From: Halorientalis litorea
Lineage (GTDB): Archaea; Halobacteriota; Halobacteria; Halobacteriales; Haloarculaceae
Direction: 5' to 3'
NCBI RefSeq assembly: GCF_023028225.1
Contig: NZ_CP095482.1
Span: 1,240,001-1,304,000 of the forward strand
Length of the DNA: 64,000 nucleotides
The notes under the pieces are model-generated. The model was not told the origin of the DNA and ran no database searches. It saw only the letters and a program-made list of their open reading frames with translations. A program made the position numbers and the translations under genes. Positions within the stretch are counted from its first letter, which is position 1, and each line of letters starts with the position of its first letter. Of this stretch, positions 16,287 through 23,556 are shown in pieces.

Positions 16287-17021
16287 ATGCCCTCCCAGAT
16301 GGACACCGCTGGTTCACACGCGGGCCTTTCAGAGTCGTACAGTCAGTTGCTGGCCGTCGCCGCGTTCGGCGTGGCGATAGGGCTCGTAAACGTCGCCGTG
16401 AATCGGCTGGCCGAACTCCACCGGGCCACACTCCCGGCGTCGTTTCGGTTCGAGTACGCCGTCTCGCTCCCGCTGACCACGTTGGGGGCCGTCACGCTGC
16501 TGGTCGTCGCGTTCGGGCTGGCAGTCGGGTCGCTCGCGGCGTTCGTCGTCTTCCTCGGTGGCACCGACGAATCGAAGCCGAACCGGCCCGATGCGGATAG
16601 TCGGACGGTTCGTCGGCTCCTGCGTGCCGGTGTCGTGTTGCTCGGCGGAACCGTCGCGGTTCTCCTCGGGTCACTCCTCCTCCTCGTCCCCGGTGTCGTC
16701 TGTCTGGTGTACCTCCCGCTCGTGTTCGTCGACGTCGTACGCACTGGCCACACGATTCCCGAGGCGATTCGAGCGAGTCGTGCGCGGATTCGCGAGCGGC
16801 CGCTCCCAGTCGTCGCGACGGCGGTCGTGGCGGCCGCCTGTCTCGTCGGCGTCGGCGCGCTCGGTGCCTTCACCGCGTTCCTCACCCCGACCGCCGAGTT
16901 CGCCGTTGGCGTCCTCGTCAGTACGCTCGCCGTTCTCGGTGGGGTCGCGATGGCGACCGGACTCCACCGGCGACTGCCCGCAACGCGGACGCGACCCCGC
17001 TCGTCCAGCGGCCGTCTGTAG
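16287..17021 (+). CDS. Multi-pass membrane protein of unknown function
   Basis: A 244-residue protein with about five or six hydrophobic segments (LLAVAAFGVAIGLVNVAV, LTTLGAVTLLVVAFGLAVG, GTVAVLLGSLLLLVPGVVC, PVVATAVVAAACLVGVGALG, FAVGVLVSTLAVLGGVAMAT). The GSLLLLVPGVVCLVYLPLVFVD signature followed by IPEAIRASR resembles the glycerophosphoryl-diester-phosphodiesterase-like/DUF975-type membrane domain, in which LxPGIxxxxxxxF is followed by an amphipathic helix; I cannot be sure of this. The start at 16287 is chosen from the TATA spacing; the frame is open upstream to 16245. It ends in a basic tail. Confidence 0.65.
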   Translation: MPSQMDTAGSHAGLSESYSQLLAVAAFGVAIGLVNVAVNRLAELHRATLPASFRFEYAVSLPLTTLGAVTLLVVAFGLAVGSLAAFVVFLGGTDESKPNRPDADSRTVRRLLRAGVVLLGGTVAVLLGSLLLLVPGVVCLVYLPLVFVDVVRTGHTIPEAIRASRARIRERPLPVVATAVVAAACLVGVGALGAFTAFLTPTAEFAVGVLVSTLAVLGGVAMATGLHRRLPATRTRPRSSSGRL

Positions 17022-17298
17022 GGACCGACGACACCGTGTCGGTGGCCTCGATCGTCCCTTGGAGTGCTGCCGGAGCCGCTAGCAACGTTCAGAATGCTTG
17101 CCCTCCTCCGGCAGACGTAGACAGCGGTGCTGTTGGACCGTTCGTGCTCGGCGCAGGTCGATAGCGACCGCGAAACGCTTCTCCACGGCCCGGGACAGGT
17201 CACGGACAACCGTGCCCCTTGCAACGGAGGCCCGTAGCCGAGCGAACCAGCTGGTTGACCGGTTCTCCTCGCAACCGCTGGACGCTATCTTCTTTAGG
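17022..17298. other. Intergenic stretch without a recognisable gene
   Basis: These 277 bases separate two membrane-protein genes. Open frames here are arginine-rich and have no start-site context or domain. It contains a short inverted-repeat-like pair (GCTGCCGGAGC near 17064 and CTCCTCCGGCAG near 17105). I see no tRNA, no transposase remnant and no clear promoter except a weak TCTTCTTTAG just before 17299. Confidence 0.4.
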
Positions 17299-17553
17299 AT
17301 GCGTTCCTACACTATCGGTGTGTCCGGAAACGAACGCATCGAGAACAATTCCGGAGTTCGGGGCTGGTTCAAGCGCCACGACATCCACCCGTGGGTGTTT
17401 CTCGCGCACGCCATCGCCGCAGTCGGCGCGTTCGGTCTCGGCACGGTCGGTCTGCTCGAGGGTGCCGGGGTGGGGGCGGTTCCCGTCCTCGGTGTCGGAG
17501 TACTGATACTCATCCTCGGTCGGTCCGCCGCCCGGATCGCGGCCCGCCGATAA
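17299..17553 (+). CDS. Small two-helix membrane protein
   Basis: An 84-residue protein with a short polar N-terminus (MRSYTIGVSGNERIENNSG), then HDIHPWVFLAHAIAAVGAFG and a second hydrophobic segment GAVPVLGVGVLILILGRSAA, ending in arginines. The ATG at 17299 is the first with sensible following sequence; a GTG at 17320 is an alternative. It lies 43 nt before another small membrane protein and may be cotranscribed with it and the AAA gene. Function unknown; it may be a subunit or anchor for a neighbouring complex. Confidence 0.5.
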   Translation: MRSYTIGVSGNERIENNSGVRGWFKRHDIHPWVFLAHAIAAVGAFGLGTVGLLEGAGVGAVPVLGVGVLILILGRSAARIAARR

Positions 17554-17596
17554 TCGCACCGATACTACTGACCGACGCACGATTGAACGACAACAC

Positions 17597-17797
17597 ATGA
17601 TAGGCATTCCGTCCGAAGACTGGCTACCACTGGTTGCCGCCTCGCTCGTGCTGGTCGCTGGCAACACTGTGAGCTACCTGAACGAGTGGGTGGTGTATCT
17701 GAGTATCTTGTTCGTGCCGTTCGCGATCCTCGCCTTCTGTGGCACTAGGTACGTGCTTCATGGCAACCCGTTTCCGGAAGCCTTGCAGGATTCATAA
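17597..17797 (+). CDS. Small two-helix membrane protein upstream of the CDC48-like gene
   Basis: A 66-residue protein with two hydrophobic segments, WLPLVAASLVLVAGNTVSYL and VVYLSILFVPFAILAFCG, and a short polar tail (YVLHGNPFPEALQDS). The stop is only 4 nt before the ATG of the CDC48-like AAA gene, so the two are likely co-translated. Third codon positions here are less strictly G/C than in neighbouring genes. Function unknown; it could tether the ATPase to the membrane. Confidence 0.6.
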   Translation: MIGIPSEDWLPLVAASLVLVAGNTVSYLNEWVVYLSILFVPFAILAFCGTRYVLHGNPFPEALQDS

Positions 17798-17801
17798 CAG
17801 T

Positions 17802-19892
17802 ATGTCCTACCGAACGCGTGCAGTGGTGACAGTCGCAGATGCTGAGCGGCCGGTCGGACTCGCACCCGACGTTTCGTCGTCGATCGGGGCCAGTGCCGGT
17901 GACGCAGTCCGCGTGCTCGATGGCACCGGCGGTTCGACGGTACGGCGGGCCGAGATAGAGCCCTCTCTCGAGCCGGGCACGGCCCGTTTGGGCGTCGGTC
18001 TCGCAGACCAACTGGAAGCCGGAAGCGGCAACGTAGTGCTCATAGAGTCTGCCACTCCGGTTGCTGCAAGGGCGGTCGAACTGGCACCGGTCCCGGCACT
18101 CTCGCTCGCGGGGGGCGAGGCCGCAGTCCGCCAAGCCATCGGCCAGCGTCCGATATCGCCCGGCGATGAGCTCAAGGTGTCGTTTTTCGAAGGGTCGATC
18201 TCCGCTCCGCTCCGAGTGACTGAGACGCGCCCCTCCGGACTGGTGGTTGTCGACGAGAACACACAGCTGGACCTGTCAGACGGACCGGCACCGGCCGCGT
18301 CGGGCCGGCGGGTTCAGCCGGTTGCAGGGGAGCTGGTCGGTGGATACGATGAAACGATCCGGGAACTCAATCTGGCGGTGGTCGGCCCGCTTGTCGACCG
18401 GGAACGGGCAGACGCGCTCGACGGCACAGCCCGGGCTGGCGTCTTGCTCGTTGGTCCCAGCGGTGTCGGCAAGACACACCTGCTCGGGCACGCAGTCTGG
18501 CGGGCAAACGCGACGGTCCACTCCGTGGACGCGCGGACGTTCTCGCCGCAGGACCCCGACGCCGTACGTGACCGACTCCGCGAGGCTGGTGCAGCCGTCT
18601 CCGGACCCGGTCCCGGAATCGTCCACGTCGATGGGCTGGACGACTTCCTCGCGGATTCGGACGACAGCCCGGGAGCCACCTGCTTCCGTGAGTGGCTTCG
18701 GCAGTACGCCAAAGAGTCGAGTACGGTTGTCGTCGGAGAGGCTCGTGAGTTCGACGACCTGCCACCGTCGTTCCTACGCGGGGAGCTCCTCGCCCGAACA
18801 GTTAGGGTCGACCGGCCAACCGACGACGACCGGGGCGACATACTCTCGGTGCTGATGCGGAACACGCCAGTCGATCCGTCTGTCGATGTGGATGCCATCG
18901 GTCGGAGCGCGTTCGGCTACGTCGCTGCGGATCTGCTGTCGTTACGGTCCCGGGCGGTCGAAACTGCGATTGACCGGTCGGACGAACAACAGCCGGTGGT
19001 CAGTGAGACGGACTTCCGGACGGCACTGGAGGAAACGGAACCACAGCAGATGGCCGGGACTCGTCAGCAGGTGCCATCGACCTCGTTCGACGACATCGGC
19101 GGCCTTGAGACGGCAAAGCGGGAGCTCAGGCGGGCGGTCGAGTGGCCAATCCGATTCTCGGCGTCGTTTGAACGGCTTGGCATCGATCCGGTCGGCGGTG
19201 TGCTGCTGTACGGTCCTCCGGGAACCGGAAAGACGACGCTCGCACGGGCAGTCGCTTCGACGACCGAAGCGAACTTCATTTCGGTGAGTGGTCCGGAACT
19301 GATGAACAAGTACGTCGGGGAGAGCGAGCGAGCGGTCCGGCTGGTCTTCGAGCAGGCACGGGCTAGTGCTCCGACGGTGGTGTTTTTCGACGAGGTAGAC
19401 AGTCTCGGGTCGGCACGCTCGACAGATGGAGACGGGTCGGCACCCGAGCGGGTCGTCTCACAACTTCTCACGGAAATGGACGGCATCCGGGGCAACGACG
19501 ACGTGACGGTCATCGGCGCGACGAACCGACCCGACAAGCTCGACGACGCGCTCCTGCGACCGGGCCGTTTCGACCGTCTCGTCGAGGTTCCGGTCCCTGA
19601 TGAGACCGAGCGGGCCGAGATATTCAGAGTCCACACGCGCGACCGGCCGGTCGAGAACCCGGACTGTGAGGCACTTGCGGCCCGAACGGAGGGGTACACC
19701 GGAAGCGACATCGCGGCTGTCGTCAGGGAGGCTGGACTGCTCGCGCTCGAAGAACACGTCGAGAACTCGTCCGGTTCCGACCGGGACCGCGAAGCACTCC
19801 TCCTGAGACGACATTTCGAGCGCGCGCTCGAAGTAGTCGAGCCATCACTTTCGGCGGGGGACCGGACCTACGACGGGTCGCTCGAACGCTAA
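17802..19892 (+). CDS. CDC48/p97-like AAA ATPase with degenerate first AAA domain
   Basis: A 696-residue protein. Residues 1-160 are a CDC48 N-domain (double-psi barrel, then the VxVxFFEG... CDC48_2-like part). D1 (about 185-410) has a Walker A GPSGVGKT (218-225), but the Walker B is IVHVDGLD (273-280), with Gly replacing the catalytic Glu. The sensor-1/arginine-finger segment GATNRP...RPGRFD is missing and replaced by VGEAREFDDLPPSFLRGELL. D2 (about 430-680) is canonical: GPPGTGKT (471-478), VVFFDEVDSLG, GATNRPDKL and LLRPGRFDR. It is therefore predicted to bind nucleotide in D1 and hydrolyse in D2. This is a divergent paralog of the housekeeping CDC48 and probably a specialised unfoldase. 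It is preceded by a 66-residue membrane protein and followed by the convergent bop cluster. Confidence 0.92.
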   Translation: MSYRTRAVVTVADAERPVGLAPDVSSSIGASAGDAVRVLDGTGGSTVRRAEIEPSLEPGTARLGVGLADQLEAGSGNVVLIESATPVAARAVELAPVPALSLAGGEAAVRQAIGQRPISPGDELKVSFFEGSISAPLRVTETRPSGLVVVDENTQLDLSDGPAPAASGRRVQPVAGELVGGYDETIRELNLAVVGPLVDRERADALDGTARAGVLLVGPSGVGKTHLLGHAVWRANATVHSVDARTFSPQDPDAVRDRLREAGAAVSGPGPGIVHVDGLDDFLADSDDSPGATCFREWLRQYAKESSTVVVGEAREFDDLPPSFLRGELLARTVRVDRPTDDDRGDILSVLMRNTPVDPSVDVDAIGRSAFGYVAADLLSLRSRAVETAIDRSDEQQPVVSETDFRTALEETEPQQMAGTRQQVPSTSFDDIGGLETAKRELRRAVEWPIRFSASFERLGIDPVGGVLLYGPPGTGKTTLARAVASTTEANFISVSGPELMNKYVGESERAVRLVFEQARASAPTVVFFDEVDSLGSARSTDGDGSAPERVVSQLLTEMDGIRGNDDVTVIGATNRPDKLDDALLRPGRFDRLVEVPVPDETERAEIFRVHTRDRPVENPDCEALAARTEGYTGSDIAAVVREAGLLALEEHVENSSGSDRDREALLLRRHFERALEVVEPSLSAGDRTYDGSLER

Positions 19893-19897
19893 CGCGG

Positions 19898-20122
19898 TCA
19901 CTCCAACGGCTGGTGAAGTCGCCGAACCGATGCGAAGACACCGAGGAATGCGGCGAACTCCAAGGCGAGCAACGACCAAAACGCGACTCCGAAACTCACC
20001 CCGAGCGACCGCAACGACGGGAGGAGAAACAGTCCGACGATGCCGACTACGACGGAAACGACGAGTCCAGCGGCTGCACGGGTATTCAATTGTTCGACTT
20101 CCACCTCGTCTTCTTCGTCCAT
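19898..20122 (-). CDS. Small two-helix membrane protein downstream of bop
   Basis: A 74-residue protein with acidic N-terminus (MDEEDEVEVEQLN) and two hydrophobic segments (AAGLVVSVVVGIVGLFLL and GVAFWSLLALEFAAFLGVFA). It lies 64 nt behind the bop stop on the same strand. An AT-rich TTTTTTAA about 25-32 nt before its ATG probably serves as its own TATA box, while the same T-run could terminate bop. Function unknown; a bop-linked accessory role is possible because of position only. Confidence 0.6.
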   Translation of the reverse strand: MDEEDEVEVEQLNTRAAAGLVVSVVVGIVGLFLLPSLRSLGVSFGVAFWSLLALEFAAFLGVFASVRRLHQPLE

Positions 20123-20143
20123 CTATCTCATCCCGTCGTTCGT

Positions 20144-20160
20144 CGGTTAAAAAATGTTTT
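20144..20160 (-). promoter_or_regulatory. T-rich element: possible bop terminator and TATA box of the next gene
   Basis: Read on the minus strand this is TGAAAACATTTTTTAACC. A run of six T following the bop stop codon suits an archaeal terminator, and its distance (24-33 nt) to the ATG at 20122 suits a TATA box for the small membrane protein. Confidence 0.4.
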
Positions 20161-20186
20161 CAGTCGCCGATTCGGTCGACGCGCTG

Positions 20187-20975
20187 TCAGTCGGCGGCAG
20201 CTTCCTCAGCGGACGGGGTCGGTGCTGACTCGTCGCCCATGATGCCGCGGCTGCGGAGCAGGATGAAACCGAACCCGACCTTCGCGGTCACGTCGAGGAT
20301 CATGAAGCCTAGCGTCTCGACGTAGAGGTTCACGACACCGGCACCCTCCGTCCCGATCAGCCAGAGGATGGGGTAGATTGCCCACGTCACCAGTATCAGG
20401 TTCCGGAGAATGTTGAACGTTCCCCGAGCGTCTTCGTCGAGGTCGGACGCCGCCTCGGTGAACACTGCGAACAGGAAGTACAGCAGGAGCACCATCGCGA
20501 TGGTGCTGATGGTCCAGAAGGCGTACCGGGCGACGCCGTTACGCATCAACGTCGCGCCGAGGCCGGTGACGATCATGAACGCGTCGAGGCCGACGAGGGA
20601 GCCGATGTCACGGTTGCTGGCTCCCGCAAGCAACCCGATGTCGAGCAACAGCAGCGGTGTGGTAAACAGCCAATCTGCGTACCGGGCCCAGTAGACCTCG
20701 AGCACACCGCCGTTCGCTGCCGCGAATGAGTTGTACGCCTCGCCGACCGGCACCTCTGTCAAGCCGAACCCGAAGAACATCGATAGATACGATGCGGCTG
20801 CGATGCCGGGAATCAGGATGGTGATGATGTAGAACTCCTTCTGTCGGGGGTCCTGGACACCCCATCCTCGCACGATGAAGTACACCATCCCGAGAAGCAT
20901 CAGTACCGTTCCGAGGGCCAGCCAAATGCCCTCGCCCTCAACTCCCAAACTGCCCGCTTGTAGTGGTGCTAGCAT
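20187..20975 (-). CDS. bop: Bacteriorhodopsin, light-driven proton pump
   Basis: A 262-residue seven-helix retinal protein. Helix C reads [15 protein letters not shown], giving R98 (bR R82), D101 (D85, proton acceptor) and D112 (D96, proton donor). D131 corresponds to D115. The proton-release glutamates are E210 in GTEG and E220 in YVET (E194, E204), and helix [12 protein letters not shown] gives D228 (D212) and the Schiff-base lysine K232 (K216). Every residue needed for outward proton pumping is present; halorhodopsins would have T at the D85 position and sensory rhodopsins lack D96. L109 at the bR L93 position suggests green-light absorption. The start follows a TATA box and a Bat-like site, so expression is probably induced by low oxygen and light. 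No bat, brp or crtB gene is in the window. Confidence 0.98.
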   Translation of the reverse strand: MLAPLQAGSLGVEGEGIWLALGTVLMLLGMVYFIVRGWGVQDPRQKEFYIITILIPGIAAASYLSMFFGFGLTEVPVGEAYNSFAAANGGVLEVYWARYADWLFTTPLLLLDIGLLAGASNRDIGSLVGLDAFMIVTGLGATLMRNGVARYAFWTISTIAMVLLLYFLFAVFTEAASDLDEDARGTFNILRNLILVTWAIYPILWLIGTEGAGVVNLYVETLGFMILDVTAKVGFGFILLRSRGIMGDESAPTPSAEEAAAD

Positions 20976-20993
20976 ACAGCCAAATGTTGGGTT

Positions 20994-21004
20994 CTATCAT
21001 AAAA
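20994..21004 (-). promoter_or_regulatory. bop TATA box
   Basis: On the minus strand the sequence TATTTTTATGATAG ends about 19 nt before the bop ATG at 20975. The box centre is about 25 nt upstream, so the bop mRNA should be nearly leaderless, as known for Halobacterium bop. Confidence 0.65.
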
Positions 21005-21012
21005 ATAGGAGT

Positions 21013-21027
21013 GCCTGACTGGTTGGG
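21013..21027 (+). promoter_or_regulatory. Bat-type upstream activating sequence of bop
   Basis: GCCTGACTGGTTGGG matches the Halobacterium bop UAS ACCTAACTAGTTGGG in 12 of 15 positions, all three differences being A-to-G. It lies immediately upstream of the bop TATA box and between bop and the divergent zinc-ribbon gene, so it could serve both. The established UAS binds the activator Bat; the match here is by eye. The core is near-palindromic, so orientation is ambiguous. Confidence 0.6.
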
Positions 21028-21113
21028 CTTCTCTCACCGTCGGACAGTAGCCGGGCACTAATCTCGTTGAATTATCCAGTAGATTGATTCGAGAACAGCA
21101 CACATAACAGGAT

Positions 21114-21482
21114 ATGACGGACAACGGCTCAGCGGACGGAGAAGAGGCTGCGGCCGAGAGCGAGCAGTCGTCCGAAGCCAGCGAGGCCGAGATGACGGCC
21201 GAGGATGGTGCCACCGAGACGGTATCAGAAGCCGTCTTGGATATCGAATCAGTCGAAGAGCGTGAACAACGCATCGAAGAACTGCGTGGGACGATCGAGG
21301 AACAGGCTCAGCAGATCGACGAACTCGAGGATATGCTGCTGGACCTCTCAGCGCGCGTGGCGGACGGCGACGGTACTGGGGTGTGTCCCGACTGTCACGG
21401 TCCGGTAGTCAAACGTAACCCGTGGTTCCGCTCCGCGCGGGTCAAGTGTACTCAGTGTGGTCGGGTGTTCCACGAATACTAA
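21114..21482 (+). CDS. Acidic coiled-coil protein with C-terminal zinc ribbon, divergent from bop
   Basis: A 122-residue protein. Residues 1-45 are strongly acidic and low-complexity, 46-85 form a coiled coil (VEEREQRIEELRGTIEEQAQ), and the end is a zinc ribbon with C91, C94, C112 and C115 (CPDCHG...CTQCG). Its promoter region is shared with bop and contains the Bat-like site. In Halobacterium a small zinc-finger protein, Brz, encoded between bop and brp regulates bop. This protein is longer and I cannot show it is Brz, but position and metal motif suggest a regulatory role. It could also be a ribosome- or chaperone-associated ribbon. Confidence 0.7.
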   Translation: MTDNGSADGEEAAAESEQSSEASEAEMTAEDGATETVSEAVLDIESVEEREQRIEELRGTIEEQAQQIDELEDMLLDLSARVADGDGTGVCPDCHGPVVKRNPWFRSARVKCTQCGRVFHEY

Positions 21483-22049
21483 CCGGCCGTATCGTCCGCG
21501 CTTTACCCGTCGACAGCACGGGACAGGCTGACGAACACTCAGCCGGCTGAGTCCCCTCCCAGCCACAGACCGCCTGCGGTCCGGGTCGATATCAACAACA
21601 AGAAAAGCCGCATCCCGATAGGTGAAAACCGCATTTTCGGTATTCGCATCCCGCTTTTGTTCGAGTTCATCCTCGGGGTTCACGAGCCGAATCCCGGCGA
21701 CTTCGACCTTCCAGCCGTCGGGGGAGTCTCCGGCCAACGACACGACGGGAAAACGACGTATGAGGCTAGCAAATCAACAGACTGCGTAGCGATCGAACTC
21801 GGTAAATGGCGTGATCCGCAAAAATACCCTGATAAGAGAGGAATCGCTCCAGGCGGCTCTCCCGGGCCGAGAAGCGAAGTCTCCTAACGGGACCGTCTGT
21901 AGGCACATAGACGTACTGTGCTACAGGCTGGTGTGTACTCCAAGACCCGAGACGGCGAGGGGGTGCGACCGTACCGTGGTTGGAATTTCGAGTCTGGACC
22001 GTAACCTTGTGTAGTTGGGACGCACCGCTGTAGTGCAGATCTTGAACGG
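21483..22049. other. Intergenic region between the zinc-ribbon gene and the TnpB element
   Basis: About 570 bases without a gene I can defend. AT content is higher than in most of the window. A minus-strand frame at 21743 downward (GWKVEVAGIRLVNPEDELEQ) has protein-like composition for about 85 codons but runs into the zinc-ribbon gene. It may be a decayed gene fragment left by past insertions. No inverted repeats of IS size were seen other than the TnpB end hairpin. Confidence 0.4.
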
Positions 22050-22057
22050 TTGAGCTA

Positions 22058-22077
22058 CCCACGACTGAAGTCGTGGG
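22058..22077 (-). ncRNA. Right-end hairpin / likely 3' scaffold of the omega (reRNA) guide RNA
   Basis: A perfect 8-bp stem with loop, directly behind tnpB. In characterised TnpB systems the guide RNA scaffold covers the tnpB 3' end and the right-end hairpin, and the guide is copied from flanking host DNA. By that rule the guide here would begin near 22049 and read leftwards (ACCGTTCAAGATCTGC...). The extent of the RNA is inference. Confidence 0.5.
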
Positions 22078-22090
22078 ATTCAGCGTGGAC

Positions 22091-23302
22091 TCACGTTCTG
22101 GCCTCTGACGAGGCAGGAGAATAGCCTCCGTTCACGTTCAGCGTCCCGCTGTTCAAGCGCACGCCCAAGGGTACGCCTCCATCGCCCCCAGTTTGGTTGC
22201 GACGGAGATACCGCAAACCGATGTTCTTCGCGGCGTTGTAGTCCGCGTGGTTCCCGTACCCGCACTTTAGACACTCAAACCGTTCACCGGTACGGTTGTC
22301 TGGGTGCGTGAATCCACAGTGCGAGCAACGCCGACTGGTATTCCCAGGGTCAACCTGCTCGACCACTATTCCGTGTTCTGTAGCCTTGTACTCGACGTAC
22401 TCGTACAGGCGGTCGAACGCCCATTTGTGCCCCCACGACGCACCAGTCCGCTCACGAATGTCGGTCAACTCCTCAAACGCGATGACTGAACACCCGTTCT
22501 CACGGGCTTCGGCGACGAGTTCGTTGCTAATGCGGTGAAGCATCAGCTTGAACCGTCCGTCCTCTTTCCGTCCAACGGATTGGATGTTCTGGTGCGCCCA
22601 GCGCGTCCCGCACTGCTGGAGCGATCCACGGCGGTTCTCGTATTCATGCTGCCAGTGCTCGAACTCGTCGCCCGTCCAAAACGTGCCAGTCGAGGTGACG
22701 GCGAGGTTGTTCACGCCGAGGTCAACCCCGAGAACCGTGCCGTTCTCAGGTGTCGCCCGTGCCGACGTGTCAGACTCCACGTCCGTCTTGCAGTGGATGT
22801 GAAGCATCCAGTCACCGTCACGATAGTGTAGTTCCGCACCCGTCGTCTCGTACTCGTCTGAAAACAGGTACTCGGAGTGGGGAGTGTTGCTGTCCTCGTC
22901 GGGCAACACGTACTCGGCTTCCACCCGACCGTCTGTGGTGGCGAGGCTCACGCAGTCCTCGTGGAACGTCGCGGTACGTTTGTCGTAGACGATGTGCGGG
23001 CTGGTGAACGTGGGTTTGGACGCTTTCTTCCCGTTCTGCCAGCGGGCGACGACGCTCTTGCAGGCTTCGGCCGCCTTGTTGCGGGCGGCTTGCACGAGTC
23101 CACCGTTGAACCCGTCTGTTTTCTCGCGCACGTCGTCGTACGTTTCGTCGTCCAACCGTGTTTTGCTGGTGGTGACATACTCGCCTTGGAACGCGTGGTC
23201 AACAACGTACTGCGCCGACCAGCGGAACGTATCGACGGTGTCGTCGAGGAGTGCGGCGTCGTCACTGTCCACGTCGAGTGCGACGGGGACGGTGCGCCGC
23301 AC
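22091..23302 (-). CDS. tnpB: TnpB, RNA-guided DNA endonuclease of an IS1341-type element
   Basis: A 403-residue TnpB/OrfB protein. The N-terminal part is the OrfB helix-turn-helix/wedge region. The RuvC nuclease is complete: D194 in [11 protein letters not shown]277/E278 in [10 protein letters not shown] and D354 in [13 protein letters not shown] zinc ribbon between RuvC-II and III uses C326, C329, C344 and C347 (CSHCG...CLKCG). The GTG start at 23300-23302 gives [11 protein letters not shown], a normal family start; an ATATTATA run lies just upstream. The length matches active family members. TnpB cleaves DNA guided by an RNA made from the element's right end and helps the element persist. 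No transposase is encoded here, so mobility would need a TnpA elsewhere. Confidence 0.95.
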   Translation of the reverse strand: MRRTVPVALDVDSDDAALLDDTVDTFRWSAQYVVDHAFQGEYVTTSKTRLDDETYDDVREKTDGFNGGLVQAARNKAAEACKSVVARWQNGKKASKPTFTSPHIVYDKRTATFHEDCVSLATTDGRVEAEYVLPDEDSNTPHSEYLFSDEYETTGAELHYRDGDWMLHIHCKTDVESDTSARATPENGTVLGVDLGVNNLAVTSTGTFWTGDEFEHWQHEYENRRGSLQQCGTRWAHQNIQSVGRKEDGRFKLMLHRISNELVAEARENGCSVIAFEELTDIRERTGASWGHKWAFDRLYEYVEYKATEHGIVVEQVDPGNTSRRCSHCGFTHPDNRTGERFECLKCGYGNHADYNAAKNIGLRYLRRNQTGGDGGVPLGVRLNSGTLNVNGGYSPASSEART

Positions 23303-23394
23303 CTCGATATATTATACGCAAGTCAGACATTTCTTAAATACTGGGGGTCAGCCTGCCACTGTCGCGTGATTTGATTCCCTGTTATCGGCTTCAT

Positions 23395-23414
23395 CCCACG
23401 GCTAAAGCCGTGGG
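23395..23414. repeat. Left-end hairpin of the TnpB element
   Basis: CCCACGGCTAAAGCCGTGGG is a perfect 9-bp stem with a two-base loop, the counterpart of the hairpin at 22058-22077, and marks the left end of the element about 30 nt from tRNA-Pro. Confidence 0.7.
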
Positions 23415-23443
23415 TTTTCGCCTCGCACTATCTATAAGAGGAA

Positions 23444-23516
23444 TGGGACCGCCCGGATTTGAACCGGGGTCACGGGCACCCAAGGCCCGAAGTATACCAG
23501 GCTAACCCACGGTCCC
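23444..23516 (-). tRNA. tRNA-Pro (anticodon TGG)
   Basis: On the minus strand a 73-nt cloverleaf runs from GGGACCG to CGGTCCC plus discriminator A. The anticodon stem is CGGGC/GCCCG with loop CTTGGGT, giving anticodon TGG. The T arm is CCCGG-TTCAAAT-CCGGG. CCA is not encoded. No intron is visible. The TnpB element ends close to it. Confidence 0.95.
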
Positions 23517-23556
23517 GCACTCACATCTCTCAGACGGTGGGAAGTAAGCGTTTCGT

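Larger units (their letters stand above)
22050..23414 (-). mobile_element. Solitary TnpB element (IS200/IS605 superfamily, IS1341-type)
   Basis: It contains tnpB only, with no tnpA (Y1 transposase). Both ends carry a 20-nt subterminal hairpin: 22058-22077 (CCCACGACTGAAGTCGTGGG) at the 3' side of tnpB and 23395-23414 (CCCACGGCTAAAGCCGTGGG) at the 5' side. Their shared CCCACG..CGTGGG design is typical of single-strand-transposing elements. TTGA at 22050-22053 (TCAA on the gene strand) is a plausible right-end cleavage tetranucleotide. Exact ends are inferred. There are no terminal inverted repeats or target duplications, as expected. The element lies 30 nt from tRNA-Pro. Confidence 0.8.

Noticed and set aside
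21348-21743. Minus-strand frame starting GWKVEVAGIRLVNPEDE, resembling a protein
   Set aside because: It overlaps the zinc-ribbon gene for a third of its length, loses protein-like composition there, and has no promoter; at most a decayed fragment.
22058-23414. The two CCCACG...CGTGGG hairpins as a possible CRISPR repeat pair
   Set aside because: Only two units 1.3 kb apart flanking tnpB; they are the end hairpins of the TnpB element. No CRISPR array is visible in the window.
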